64,000 nucleotides of DNA from Selenomonadaceae bacterium (GCA_017476005.1 JAFVEM010000004.1:1-64000), one strand, 5' to 3'; shown: positions 25,253 through 33,582, counted from the first letter of the stretch. The notes: generated by a model not told the origin, from the sequence alone. A program made the numbers and translations.

Positions 25253-27354
25253 CTGCCCACTCGCTCCAAAATAGCTTCGTCCAAATGACTGCCGTACTTG
25301 GGACGCCACCAAGAAATAGCGCGAATGGCGTTGATGTAATCCTGCATGGCTTGGTCGTCGATAATCGGCGGCGATAAGCTGCCGTCTAAACTTTGGGGTT
25401 CGAGGGGAACTCTGTCGGCCTCCCCAAAGGCATCTCGCCGTATCCAAAAACCGTAGTTGACGCCCTGCCGATTATCGCGCGTAAGGCTGGCTCCTAAGGC
25501 GCGATAGGGATGGCCTTTAGGCGCAATCAGCTCAATGATTGTAGGGATAAGGTCGATATGGCTGCCGGCGCTGTCTTTTAAGAGGGTGCCGTGATGAATG
25601 CCCCGGCCGGTGACGATGAAGGGAATGGCGTAACGCTCGTAAGCCAGCGGCACTTTTTTCAGGTGATAGCGGTCGGCGTGATCCCCCACGATAAGGATTA
25701 AACTGTCCGGAAAACGCGACTTGACGGTAGCCACAAACCGCGCCATTTCCCTGTCGGCGTACCAATAATGCCCCAGCTCCTTTATGAGCCAATCGTCCCC
25801 TTGATTCTCCGGCGGCAGTTTCCGTCGGAGTTTTTCGGCCTCAAATCCCTTGGCCGGTAAATCGAGATCGTAGGGCGAGTGGTTGGAGGCGGTCAATATG
25901 ACGTGAAATCCCGGAGTTTCCGCCTTGTTCGCTACGGCCTCCGTAACCTTGGCAAAGAGAATTTCATCTTCGCACCCCCAAACGCTTCCCGGCGCATCTC
26001 CATAGTCGCCGCGACTGTGAAAAAAGTCGTAGCCCTGCGCCTTGACGAAAGCGCCGATTCGCTCCCAGCTGGCCGGCCCGGCGTACCAAAAATGGGTTTC
26101 GTAGCCTAAAGCGGCCAGTTGCGGCCCACTGGCGGTAGGATAAGGAGCGGCAAAAGCCTCCTGCATGGTGGTCAGGTACAAATTGGCATCGGCAAAACCA
26201 GTGACGGTGCCGGTAACTGCCGAAACGGTACTGGCGCCGTTGGGCAGGAAGGTGGGCGAATAATCGCTGTCCGGGGCGGCGATAATATTTTTTACGCCGT
26301 CCGCTATGCCCAAATACTCGTACTGGGGCAGCAGCGGCCAGTTAGCGAAACTCTCCGCCAAAATCACAAAAATGTGCCGGGGCTTTTCGATTTGCGCGCC
26401 TTGAGCGTGGCGCAAAAGATAATCGTCCAGCTCGTCGGAATCCGGGGCGCGTTTGGCCAGATGCGCCGCCAACAAACGAATATCATCCACCGTAAAATTT
26501 AGACCATTACAAGACAGCAAGCGACTATTCAGTTCGTAACTGCGGTACAGGGCTTGGCAATTGTCCAAAATGGCCTCGTTCAAAAAATCGTCCTTGGTAA
26601 CCCCGGCGTTTTCCCAATCCACCGCCGTTTCCCAACCAAAACTGCCGCCAAAGATGCTAAACACTGCTACGGCGTAGCAAGCCGCCGCTAAGGCTAGGCG
26701 TTTTAGCCACTTATATATGTTGGGGCTTTGCCCCAAACCCCACAAGGGGCTAGCAGCCCCTTGACCCGGCAATAAATTTTTATTTGCTTTGTCGTTTATT
26801 GTACAGGGTAGCGAAAATAACGGCCTTGCACCACTACTCGCCTTTAGCCACGCCTCCAGCAGTCGCCACAGGCAGTAAGTCAAGCCAAAAACCACCAAAA
26901 GGCGCAGGGGCAAATAATACTCCTGCACCATGGTAACGCCCAAAGCATAAAAATCCTCGTGTAGCCCCGTAAAGACCATTTGATTAAAATTGGCGTGAAA
27001 CTGGCGATAAAAGGGGAAACTGGCCACATAGAGCAAAGATAGAGCGCCCAAGACGAAGCCGCGCCAAAGAGAAGCAACCGTCCTCTCAGCCATAGGCCAA
27101 AGAAAATGGATTACCGCGCCGGGAAGAAGAGTAACCAGCGTCAAGACCCCAGCGGTTTGAGCGCTGAGTCTTTCGCCGCGCACGAGCGCCGTCAAGACAT
27201 CCGGCCAGCCCGTATTTTCGCCCCAATAATCCCCCAGCCACAATACAAAAAAGAGGCGAAAAAGACCCAGCAACCCCCAATAAAAAGCAAAGAGTTTTAA
27301 GGCGTTTAGCGCTGTTTGGGCGAGGTAATCCCCTAAGACTGTGTACCCCCTCAC
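25249..27354 (-). CDS. LtaS-like sulfatase family phosphoglycerol/phosphoethanolamine transferase
   Basis: About 701 residues: roughly five N-terminal membrane helices and then an extracytoplasmic sulfatase domain. Landmarks are ILAESFANWPL (metal-binding Glu), NGASTVSAVTGTVTG (nucleophile region), ILTASNHSPYD, VGDHADRYH and DLIPTIIELIAP. Such enzymes transfer phosphoglycerol or phosphoethanolamine to lipids or glycans outside the inner membrane. Since the organism seems diderm, the acceptor need not be lipoteichoic acid. The start is GTG at 27354, overlapping the DeoR stop as GTGA. A hairpin repeat of about 70 bp (26713-26785) is inserted in frame in the loop before the last membrane helix. 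Confidence 0.87.
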   Translation of the reverse strand: MRGYTVLGDYLAQTALNALKLFAFYWGLLGLFRLFFVLWLGDYWGENTGWPDVLTALVRGERLSAQTAGVLTLVTLLPGAVIHFLWPMAERTVASLWRGFVLGALSLLYVASFPFYRQFHANFNQMVFTGLHEDFYALGVTMVQEYYLPLRLLVVFGLTYCLWRLLEAWLKASSGARPLFSLPCTINDKANKNLLPGQGAASPLWGLGQSPNIYKWLKRLALAAACYAVAVFSIFGGSFGWETAVDWENAGVTKDDFLNEAILDNCQALYRSYELNSRLLSCNGLNFTVDDIRLLAAHLAKRAPDSDELDDYLLRHAQGAQIEKPRHIFVILAESFANWPLLPQYEYLGIADGVKNIIAAPDSDYSPTFLPNGASTVSAVTGTVTGFADANLYLTTMQEAFAAPYPTASGPQLAALGYETHFWYAGPASWERIGAFVKAQGYDFFHSRGDYGDAPGSVWGCEDEILFAKVTEAVANKAETPGFHVILTASNHSPYDLDLPAKGFEAEKLRRKLPPENQGDDWLIKELGHYWYADREMARFVATVKSRFPDSLILIVGDHADRYHLKKVPLAYERYAIPFIVTGRGIHHGTLLKDSAGSHIDLIPTIIELIAPKGHPYRALGASLTRDNRQGVNYGFWIRRDAFGEADRVPLEPQSLDGSLSPPIIDDQAMQDYINAIRAISWWRPKYGSHLDEAILERVGR
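26713..26785. repeat. Modular GC hairpin repeat, copy 2, inside the sulfatase gene
   Basis: Modules TTGGGGC-TTT-GCCCCAA (26720-26736) and AAGGGGC-TAGCA-GCCCCTT (26744-26762), with an A/T-rich end (AATAAATTTTTATT, 26771-26784). Read on the complement it stays in frame and encodes about 24 residues (NLLPGQGAASPLWGLGQSPN in the centre) in a loop between two membrane helices. It matches the family at 37478 and 56805. Confidence 0.75.
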
Positions 27355-28127
27355 GGCAGGATTATCTCCACGCCGTAATCGGCGGCAGCGCGGCAAATTT
27401 CGGGAGCCGGCTTGGAATCGGTAATAAGCCCCGATAGGGTATCCAGCGTAGTGTAATTATAGTTGCCGTCGGTGCTGAGTTTCCGCGCCTCCGCCACCAC
27501 ATAAGCCCGTTTGCTCAAGCGAATAATGGCGGCCTTGTTAATACCGTCGTCAATATCGTAGGTGGAGACGCTGTTTTCTTTCACATCTACCCCCACGGCT
27601 CCTAAGAAGGCCACATCGGGTTTCAGGTGGGAGATAAAATCGAGGGTTAAGCCTCCCCAGAAGCCGTCCCGACTTTTATTGAGCCGCCCGCCGGCAAAGA
27701 CCACCCTGAGATCGGGATTTCGCGCCAAGATGTTCAGAATATCTATCATATTGGTGACGATGGTAACGTCTCGCGGCTCCTTGACCAAGAGTTCCGCCAA
27801 GGCTAGGTTACTGGTGGAAATATCCAAAAAGACCATTTCCTTGTCGTGAATAAGGCGAAAGGCGGCTCCGGCAATGCGCCGTTTCGCATCTACGTCGGTG
27901 TCCCGATGTTTGCTGACTTCCAGCATATGGCGATTTTCTCGCTGAGCTACGGCGCCGCCGTAAGTGCGCTTGAGTTTTCCCTGCTTCTCTAGCGCCCCCA
28001 AGTCCTTGCGGATACAGTCCTCCGTCACCTTAAATATTTCGCTCAGTTCCTTGACCAAGACCTTACCGTCTCTAGCAAGCATTTCCAAAATGCCCGCTTG
28101 GCGTTCCTCTAAAAATAGTTGCGCCAT
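27351..28127 (-). CDS. DeoR/GlpR-family transcriptional regulator
   Basis: 258 residues. The N-terminal winged helix-turn-helix is typical (RQAGILEMLARDGKVLVKEL and DCIRKDLGALEKQGKLKRTY). The C-terminal sugar-phosphate-sensing domain has VFLDISTSNLALAELL, VVFAGGRLNKSRDGFWG and AFLGAVGVD. It probably senses a phosphorylated sugar and represses its own operon, which includes the sulfatase and radical SAM genes by 4-bp overlaps. GGAAG lies upstream of the ATG. Confidence 0.9.
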   Translation of the reverse strand: MAQLFLEERQAGILEMLARDGKVLVKELSEIFKVTEDCIRKDLGALEKQGKLKRTYGGAVAQRENRHMLEVSKHRDTDVDAKRRIAGAAFRLIHDKEMVFLDISTSNLALAELLVKEPRDVTIVTNMIDILNILARNPDLRVVFAGGRLNKSRDGFWGGLTLDFISHLKPDVAFLGAVGVDVKENSVSTYDIDDGINKAAIIRLSKRAYVVAEARKLSTDGNYNYTTLDTLSGLITDSKPAPEICRAAADYGVEIILP

Positions 28128-28311
28128 ATAATTTTTCTTCCTTTCTGCGCCGATATACCCGTATTTTCATTATAACGTATTTTGCGGCCGTTGCCTAGAG
28201 AGAAAGTTAGTGTTGGCACGTTCGTCTCATAAATACTTCAGAATTTTTTCAGAGTATAGCCGTAAATATGGTCGCAACAAGCGAGACGTGGGCTTCTTAT
28301 TCACAAAATAA
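28128..28311. other. Divergent intergenic region, deoR / defence island
   Basis: Holds a possible deoR promoter on the complement: TATAAT (28174-28169) with a weak TAGGCA (28197-28192) at 17 bp. The rest includes partial inverted repeats CACGTTCGTCTC and GCGAGACGTG (near 28216 and 28280). I see no gene here. Confidence 0.4.
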
Positions 28312-28340
28312 TTGCATGTGTAAGCGCGGTGTGTTATTAT
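28312..28340 (+). promoter_or_regulatory. Promoter of the restriction-modification genes
   Basis: TTGCAT (28312-28317), 17-bp spacer and TATTAT (28335-28340). Just downstream a near-palindromic ACAATTGTTCAGATTATATTGT stretch (about 28341-28362, split around GATTATA) could be an operator, which would suit controlled methylase expression. Confidence 0.6.
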
Positions 28341-28428
28341 ACAATTGTTCAGATTATATTGTACAATGCGTGATAGTGATGAGGTTTAAGCCGCAGTAAC
28401 GTGACATACACTAAAGGATGTGCCTAAA

Positions 28429-30405
28429 TTGACATTAGACGACATAATAAAAAATTCCAAATACGACATGGAGCGGTTTTCCGATGACGGCAAGGATGCT
28501 TTACTCTCTCGGACGATGGTTAAAACAGTCAAGGATAAAGAAGCCCTCTACGTTCTCTGTCCCGTGCGGCAAAAGGAAATCAAACTTACGCCGGAGGAAG
28601 TGGTGCGTCAGCTCTATATTGACGAATTGCAAAAGACTTATGCTTATCCTTTGTCGCGTATGCAGGTGGAGTATGTGGTAAATATAGGCCGCGAAAAAAA
28701 ACGCGCCGATATTGCCATCATGGACAAAGACCGCACCAATACCCCTTACATCATCATTGAATGTAAAGAACCAACCCTCAAAGACGGCAAAGAACAACTA
28801 AAATCCTACTGCAACGCCACCGGCGCTCCCATCGGCGTTTGGACTAACGGCAACTCCATTTCCTACTACAACCGCAAAGACCCAAATTTTTTCGAGGATA
28901 TTCCCAATATTCCTAGCGTCACCGAGTCTTTGGCCGACATTTTGGAAGAGCGGTGGACGATTGACACCCTCATAGAAAAAGACAAATTGGTCACGGAGCG
29001 CAAATCTCTCAAAGACTTGATTTTGGAAATGGAGGACGAAGTTCTCGCCAATGCCGGGGTAGATGTTTTTGAAGAGGTTTTCAAGCTGATTTTCACCAAG
29101 CTGTACGACGAACTCCAAAGCGGCCGCGACAAGCAACGCGTCCTGCAATTCCGCAACTATGGCTACACGGAAACGGAACTAAAGAAAAAAATTCAGTCTC
29201 TGTTCGACGATGCGAAAGATACTTGGGAGGGGGTATTCGACAACAGCGCTAAAATCGACCTGAACGGCTCCCATCTCTCAGTTTGCGTGGCCAGTTTGCA
29301 AGACGTGAAACTTTTTAATTCCAATCTTGACGTGGTGGATGACGCTTTTGAATATCTCATGAGCAAGAGCCAAAAAGGGGAAAAGGGACAGTATTTCACC
29401 CCTCGCTATGTCATTGATATGTGCGTGCGGATGCTGAATCCTACCGCCAAGGAATACATGATTGACACTGCTGCCGGCAGTTGCGGCTTTCCCATTCATA
29501 CCATTTTCTATGTGTGGAAGAAAATTCTCCAAGAAAAGGGCCTACCCCAAAGCCACCTATTCACCTCGGAAACAAAGCCGCCGGAATGTTTGGATTACGT
29601 CAACAAGTATGTATTCGCCATTGATTTTGACCGAAATTGCGTTCGCGTGTCTCGGATGCTTAATCTCATTGCCGGAGATGGCAAGACCAACGTCCTACGC
29701 CTTAACAGCATAGATTTTGACCGTTGGAAAGACAGCGCCGCCGATCAAAACTGGACAGACACTTACAACGAAGGCTGGAAAAAGCTCCGTAAACTGCGCC
29801 GGGAGAAGGACAGCGACCAGTTTTATAATTTCGACGTTCTCATGGCCAATCCACCCTTCGCCGGGGACATCAAGGAAAGCAACATCGTTGCCCGGTATGA
29901 ACTGGGCAAGAACGCCAAGGGCAAACAGCAGTCAAAAGTCGGACGAGATATTCTCTTCATCGAACGCAATCTCAATATGCTGAAACCCGGCGGGCGCATG
30001 GCCATCGTCCTGCCCCAAGGCCGTTTTAACAACAGCAGCGACAAATACATCCGAGATTTTATTGCCAAGGAATGCCGGATTTTGGCGGTGGTGGGTCTGC
30101 ATGGAAATGTATTCAAGCCCCACACCGGCACCAAGACTTCTGTTCTCTTCGTGCAAAAATGGGACAACGACTTATGCCCCCCCCGAATGGACTATCCGAT
30201 TTTCTTTGCCACCATGCAAGAGCCAAGCAAGGACAACAGCGGCGACAAGATTTACGAAGCCAAAGACGGCAAGCCTGTGCTTGATACCCATGGACACTTA
30301 ATCGTTAAACACGACCTCTACAATCACGACGGCCTGACGCAAGACGGCATCGCGGAAGCCTTTGCCGAATTTGCCAAAAAGGAAAAGCTAAGTTTTTTCG
30401 CCTAA
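28429..30405 (+). CDS. Fused nuclease-adenine methyltransferase (HSDR_N plus N6-methylase)
   Basis: About 658 residues joining two functions. The N-terminal part resembles the HsdR N-terminal nuclease domain (PD-(D/E)xK): RADIAI with Asp near 94 and IIECKEP with Glu111 and Lys113. A helical linker follows, then a type I-like N6-adenine methylase with the SAM-binding motif DTAAGSCGF (about 346-354) and catalytic NPPF (about 474-477). The first motif has Thr/Ala where DPAxG is usual. The start is probably TTG at 28429, because AAAGGA lies ten bases before it; GTG at 28420 is too close. No HsdR helicase is present, so with the next gene it resembles BcgI-like type IIB systems. Confidence 0.82.
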   Translation: MTLDDIIKNSKYDMERFSDDGKDALLSRTMVKTVKDKEALYVLCPVRQKEIKLTPEEVVRQLYIDELQKTYAYPLSRMQVEYVVNIGREKKRADIAIMDKDRTNTPYIIIECKEPTLKDGKEQLKSYCNATGAPIGVWTNGNSISYYNRKDPNFFEDIPNIPSVTESLADILEERWTIDTLIEKDKLVTERKSLKDLILEMEDEVLANAGVDVFEEVFKLIFTKLYDELQSGRDKQRVLQFRNYGYTETELKKKIQSLFDDAKDTWEGVFDNSAKIDLNGSHLSVCVASLQDVKLFNSNLDVVDDAFEYLMSKSQKGEKGQYFTPRYVIDMCVRMLNPTAKEYMIDTAAGSCGFPIHTIFYVWKKILQEKGLPQSHLFTSETKPPECLDYVNKYVFAIDFDRNCVRVSRMLNLIAGDGKTNVLRLNSIDFDRWKDSAADQNWTDTYNEGWKKLRKLRREKDSDQFYNFDVLMANPPFAGDIKESNIVARYELGKNAKGKQQSKVGRDILFIERNLNMLKPGGRMAIVLPQGRFNNSSDKYIRDFIAKECRILAVVGLHGNVFKPHTGTKTSVLFVQKWDNDLCPPRMDYPIFFATMQEPSKDNSGDKIYEAKDGKPVLDTHGHLIVKHDLYNHDGLTQDGIAEAFAEFAKKEKLSFFA

Positions 30406-30443
30406 GCCCGGAACCGTTCGATGAGGGAAAATATCAGCGGTTA

Positions 30444-31877
30444 ATGGACGGGCTAGAATGTAGCGAGGTTTTATCAAACAAATTAGAACGTACCACGAGA
30501 ATTGATTCAGAGTTTTATTCAAAAATCAATCTTAAAATCTCAGGAGTACTTAATAAACTTTACACACAACCAATCACAAATAACTTTTATGTTTCTGACG
30601 GGAATCATATGTCAGTTTCAGATGACTTTTGTGATAAAGGTATTCCTTATTATCGTGGGCAAGATACAAATCATATATTCATTGAAAATGCGTCACCAGT
30701 CTATATTAGTGACTCCTATTACAATCAAGAAAATATGAAACGCTCACATCTACGAAAAAACGACATACTGCTATCCATTGTTGGCACCATTGGTAATACA
30801 TCTTTTGTCTATTCAAATAAAAAAGCGACTTGTAGCTGTAAACTTGCAATTATACGATACAAGAATAACAGGGTCAGTCCTTTTTTAGTCAATGCCTTTC
30901 TTAAATCTAAATATGGGCAAAGTCAAATCCAAAAATATAAACGTGGAACTGTTCAGACTGGTTTTTTGCTAGAAGATATGGAGCAAATCATAGTTCCTAA
31001 ATTTGGGGATTATTTCTCTCACAAATATAATGATTTAATGGAACTGTTACACGGGCTTATCCAAAAATCGAATCAAACCTACCGCCAAGCCGAAACCCTC
31101 CTCCTCTCCTCCCTCCACCTCGACAACTTCACACCCTCCACAGAAAACACCAGTATAAAAAATTTTTCTGATGTGACCGCGAGTGGGCGGTTGGATGCGG
31201 AGTTTTATCAGAGGAAGTATGACGAGATAGAGGAAAAATTATCCATCTTTCCCCAAGTAAAAATTAGAGAATTGATAAACTATCCTGTTTGTAGTGGTTC
31301 AACGCCAAAAGCAGGTAATCCTGATTTCTATACAGATAAGGCAAGTGGTATTCCGTTTGTCAGAGCTGTGGATCTGATACAAAGTCGTGTTGATACAAAT
31401 AATTTCATCTATATAAAATCTATAGTACATGAGAAATTATTAAAACGAACAAAGCTAGAGAAAAATGATGTTCTGTTTTCTATTGCTGGTACAGTTGGTA
31501 GATGTGCTATTTTCGATTATGACTTTGAAGCAAATATAAATCAGGCAATTGCAATATTGCGTTTTACAGAGGAAAATATAAAGCGGCTCTATCTAGTTCA
31601 ATTTTTTAATGCACCCATAGGGAAACTGCTTGTTGGAAAATATTCGCGACAAGGGTTACAAACTAACTTAAACCTTGATGAAGTGTCCGAGTTGTCTATA
31701 CCTATAATACAGTATGATATCCAAGAAAAAATCACCAATTTAGTCACCAAATCTTTCGCCCTGCGCGAACAAAGCAAAACCCTCCTCAAAGCGGCCACGA
31801 AAGCGGTGGAGATGGCTATTGAGGAGGGAGAAGAGGCGGCTATGGAGTTTTTGGGGAAGATCAATGGCATAGTTTGA
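30444..31877 (+). CDS. hsdS: Restriction-modification DNA specificity subunit
   Basis: 477 residues with two half-subunits, each a target-recognition domain and a helical spacer. Internal repeats are clear: DSEFYSK near residue 21 and DAEFYQRKYDE near 252, RKNDILLSIVGTIGNTSFVY and EKNDVLFSIAGTVGRCAIFD. The C-terminal helix reads LREQSKTLLKAATKAVEMAI. It would dictate the split DNA target of the preceding nuclease-methylase. The ATG at 30444 has only a distant GAGGGA, so the start is the least certain point. Recognition-domain DNA is visibly A/T-rich while the linker DNA near 31075-31200 is GC-rich, a sign of swapped domains. Confidence 0.88.
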   Translation: MDGLECSEVLSNKLERTTRIDSEFYSKINLKISGVLNKLYTQPITNNFYVSDGNHMSVSDDFCDKGIPYYRGQDTNHIFIENASPVYISDSYYNQENMKRSHLRKNDILLSIVGTIGNTSFVYSNKKATCSCKLAIIRYKNNRVSPFLVNAFLKSKYGQSQIQKYKRGTVQTGFLLEDMEQIIVPKFGDYFSHKYNDLMELLHGLIQKSNQTYRQAETLLLSSLHLDNFTPSTENTSIKNFSDVTASGRLDAEFYQRKYDEIEEKLSIFPQVKIRELINYPVCSGSTPKAGNPDFYTDKASGIPFVRAVDLIQSRVDTNNFIYIKSIVHEKLLKRTKLEKNDVLFSIAGTVGRCAIFDYDFEANINQAIAILRFTEENIKRLYLVQFFNAPIGKLLVGKYSRQGLQTNLNLDEVSELSIPIIQYDIQEKITNLVTKSFALREQSKTLLKAATKAVEMAIEEGEEAAMEFLGKINGIV

Positions 31878-31900
31878 GCGACAAAAGAGAGGTGAACATA

Positions 31901-32188
31901 ATGCTTTCTATTCCGTTTATCAGAGAAAAAGTGTACCCTGTCTGCAAAAAATATCCTATAAAAAGAGCATATCTTTTTGGCTCTTATGCTCGGAATGAGG
32001 CCAATGAAAATAGCGATGTAGACATAAGAATTGAGGGAGATATAAAAAGCTTTTTTATGCTAGGCGGAATATATGCAGATTTAGAGGATGCCTTAAAAAC
32101 CGATTTGGATTTAATAAGCACTCTGCCGACTTCGCCTCAATTCAGGGAAAACCTTAAACGTGACGAGGTGCTACTATATGAGCAATAA
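31901..32188 (+). CDS. mntA: MNT-domain nucleotidyltransferase antitoxin (MntA)
   Basis: 95 residues of the minimal nucleotidyltransferase family. The signature GSYARNEANENSDVDIRI has the G-S motif and the two catalytic aspartates; a third aspartate may be in LKTDLDLIS. In MntA/HepT pairs this protein modifies HepT on a tyrosine with AMP and so silences it. ATG at 31901 has GAGAGGTG six bases upstream; the frame is open from 31874. It overlaps hepT by 11 bp. Confidence 0.87.
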   Translation: MLSIPFIREKVYPVCKKYPIKRAYLFGSYARNEANENSDVDIRIEGDIKSFFMLGGIYADLEDALKTDLDLISTLPTSPQFRENLKRDEVLLYEQ

Positions 32189-32534
32189 AGACCGACAAAT
32201 TTTGTTGCACATTCTAAGACATTGCAACGAAGTAGCGGAAACCGTTCAAAGATTTTTCGCTTCCAAGGAAAATTTTCTATGCGACCATGTGTTCTATAAC
32301 GCTTGTTGCATGGCAATTTTTCAGATTGGAGAACTATCCAAAAGATTTTCGGACGAATTTAAAAAGGCTCATCCAACTTTACCTTGGAACGAAATGCGCG
32401 GCATGAGAAACCTTTTTGCCCACGAATATGAAACAATCAATAAAGAATTGCTATGGGAAACAGTAAAATCCGATGTACCTAGTTTGCATGACGAGCTAAA
32501 ACTTATTTTATCAGCTACGGAACAAAAAAATTGA
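32178..32534 (+). CDS. hepT: HEPN-domain toxin (HepT)
   Basis: 118 residues, helical. The HEPN ribonuclease motif R-x4-H-x-Y is present as MRNLFAHEYE near residue 75, with the tyrosine that MntA modifies. It probably cleaves RNA when active. It begins inside mntA with GAGGTG as the ribosome-binding site, which couples their translation. The pair sits between hsdS and a duplicated hsdS tail. Confidence 0.87.
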   Translation: MSNKDRQILLHILRHCNEVAETVQRFFASKENFLCDHVFYNACCMAIFQIGELSKRFSDEFKKAHPTLPWNEMRGMRNLFAHEYETINKELLWETVKSDVPSLHDELKLILSATEQKN

Positions 32535-32542
32535 TTCCTCGC

Positions 32543-32641
32543 TCCTTGCTTCTGCGCGAGGAAAGCAAACCCATCTTCAAAGCGGCCACGAAAGCGGTGG
32601 AGATGGCCATTGAGGAGGGGGAAGAGGATATATCGCTTTAA
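32543..32641 (+). pseudogene. Remnant of an hsdS 3' end
   Basis: This stretch encodes SLLLREESKPIFKAATKAVE and MAIEEGEEDISL before a stop at 32639-32641. It matches the last residues of the specificity subunit at about 31758-31840 (LREQSKTLLKAATKAVEMAI), with about seven mismatches over 74 bp and a perfect 31-bp core. It has no start codon or ribosome-binding site. It is either a relic of a second hsdS gene or a duplication made when mntA-hepT arrived. Confidence 0.8.
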
Positions 32642-32700
32642 GCTACCTAGAAAAGTTTAATTTTGGTTCTGATTTGCACGAACACACCCAATAAAAGACC

Positions 32701-32741
32701 AAGCCCACGCTTTTTGTAGGCGCAAAGAGCGTGGGCTTTTA
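32701..32741 (+). terminator. Terminator after hepT/hsdS remnant
   Basis: AAGCCCACGCT (32701-32711) pairs with AGCGTGGGCTT (32728-32738), followed by a short T-run (TTTTATT). Confidence 0.75.
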
Positions 32742-32748
32742 TTCATTC

Positions 32749-32777
32749 TTGACATATTGAGATGCCTTGTATATAAT
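32749..32777 (+). promoter_or_regulatory. Consensus promoter of the Fic toxin-antitoxin operon
   Basis: A perfect TTGACA (32749-32754), 17-bp spacer and perfect TATAAT (32772-32777), 37 bp upstream of the antitoxin start. Confidence 0.88.
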
Positions 32778-32813
32778 AGGAGTGTCCGTTACAGATAGAG
32801 AGGAGTGTATCTT

Positions 32814-32981
32814 ATGGGAGATAGATTACAAAATATGTATTCAGCGATAAAATCGCAGGAGTTGGAAGGGTTAAGCATATCTCCTTATGGTAAACGCATT
32901 TTAATGATGTTTGCAACCAACAAAATCTCTCTTGCTGAAGCTAAACATATGTTACTAGCCCCTGATTCCTTGAGCAAGTAG
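32814..32981 (+). CDS. Fic antitoxin, VbhA-like (class I)
   Basis: 55 residues, too short for usual gene calling. It begins MGDRLQNMYSAIKSQELEGL and holds SQELEG, matching the inhibitory [S/T]xxxE[G/N] motif of Fic antitoxins, whose glutamate blocks ATP binding in the Fic active site. The C-terminal part (KISLAEAKHMLL) resembles the second helix of small VbhA-like antitoxins. GAGGAG lies upstream of the ATG, a consensus promoter lies before it, and the toxin starts one base after its stop. Confidence 0.8.
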   Translation: MGDRLQNMYSAIKSQELEGLSISPYGKRILMMFATNKISLAEAKHMLLAPDSLSK

Positions 32982-32982
32982 C

Positions 32983-33582
32983 ATGAAGATAGATATTTAC
33001 AGTGATAACAATGGCGTGTTAATAAATAAATTGGGCATCAGTGATGGAAAGCTACTAAAAGAGGCAGAGGCTAGAATAGCTGCCGTTAAAATTATAACAT
33101 TGAGAAGTCGTTCTTTTGCAGAGTTTAATTTTAATACACTGCGTACTATACACAGAGAAATTTTTGAGGACATTTACGACTGGGCTGGTGAGTTGCGTAC
33201 CGTTGATATTGCTAAATCCATGTTGTTTTGCCGTGCTATGTTTCTGCCAGATCAGGCCGACGATATATTTTCACGCTTAGCAAAGAACAACTATTTAAAG
33301 AATATAAAACGACTTGACTTTTGCGAGGGAGCAGGGAATCTTTTCTGCGATCTCAATATGCTGCATCCATTTCGCGATGGCAACGGCAGAAGCCTGAGAG
33401 AGTTTATGTTCCATCTGGCTCGTAGTGCCGGTTATGTCTGTGACTTGAACACGGTAAGACGTGACATATATCTTGAGGCATCAATAAAGGGTCATACGGA
33501 TTCATCAGCGATGATAAGAATTATGAACGCTATTGTACGCGAAGACAAAGTGCATGAGCAACAAGTACAGCTAGGTCGCTAA
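32983..33582 (+). CDS. Fic-domain AMP transferase toxin
   Basis: 199 residues. The Fic motif HPFRDGNGRS (near residue 127) has the catalytic histidine and the ATP-binding residues. Upstream YDWAGELRTVDIAKS and FRAMFLP-like residues (CRAMFLPDQ) are typical of class I bacterial Fic toxins. It would attach AMP to a target protein; DNA gyrase and topoisomerase IV are known targets of FicT relatives, but the target here is unknown. It lacks the inhibitory motif, which sits in the adjacent antitoxin. Confidence 0.9.
   Translation: MKIDIYSDNNGVLINKLGISDGKLLKEAEARIAAVKIITLRSRSFAEFNFNTLRTIHREIFEDIYDWAGELRTVDIAKSMLFCRAMFLPDQADDIFSRLAKNNYLKNIKRLDFCEGAGNLFCDLNMLHPFRDGNGRSLREFMFHLARSAGYVCDLNTVRRDIYLEASIKGHTDSSAMIRIMNAIVREDKVHEQQVQLGR

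Noticed and set aside
32543-32641. Independent small protein gene
   Set aside because: No start codon or ribosome-binding site; the sequence is explained as a copy of the hsdS end.
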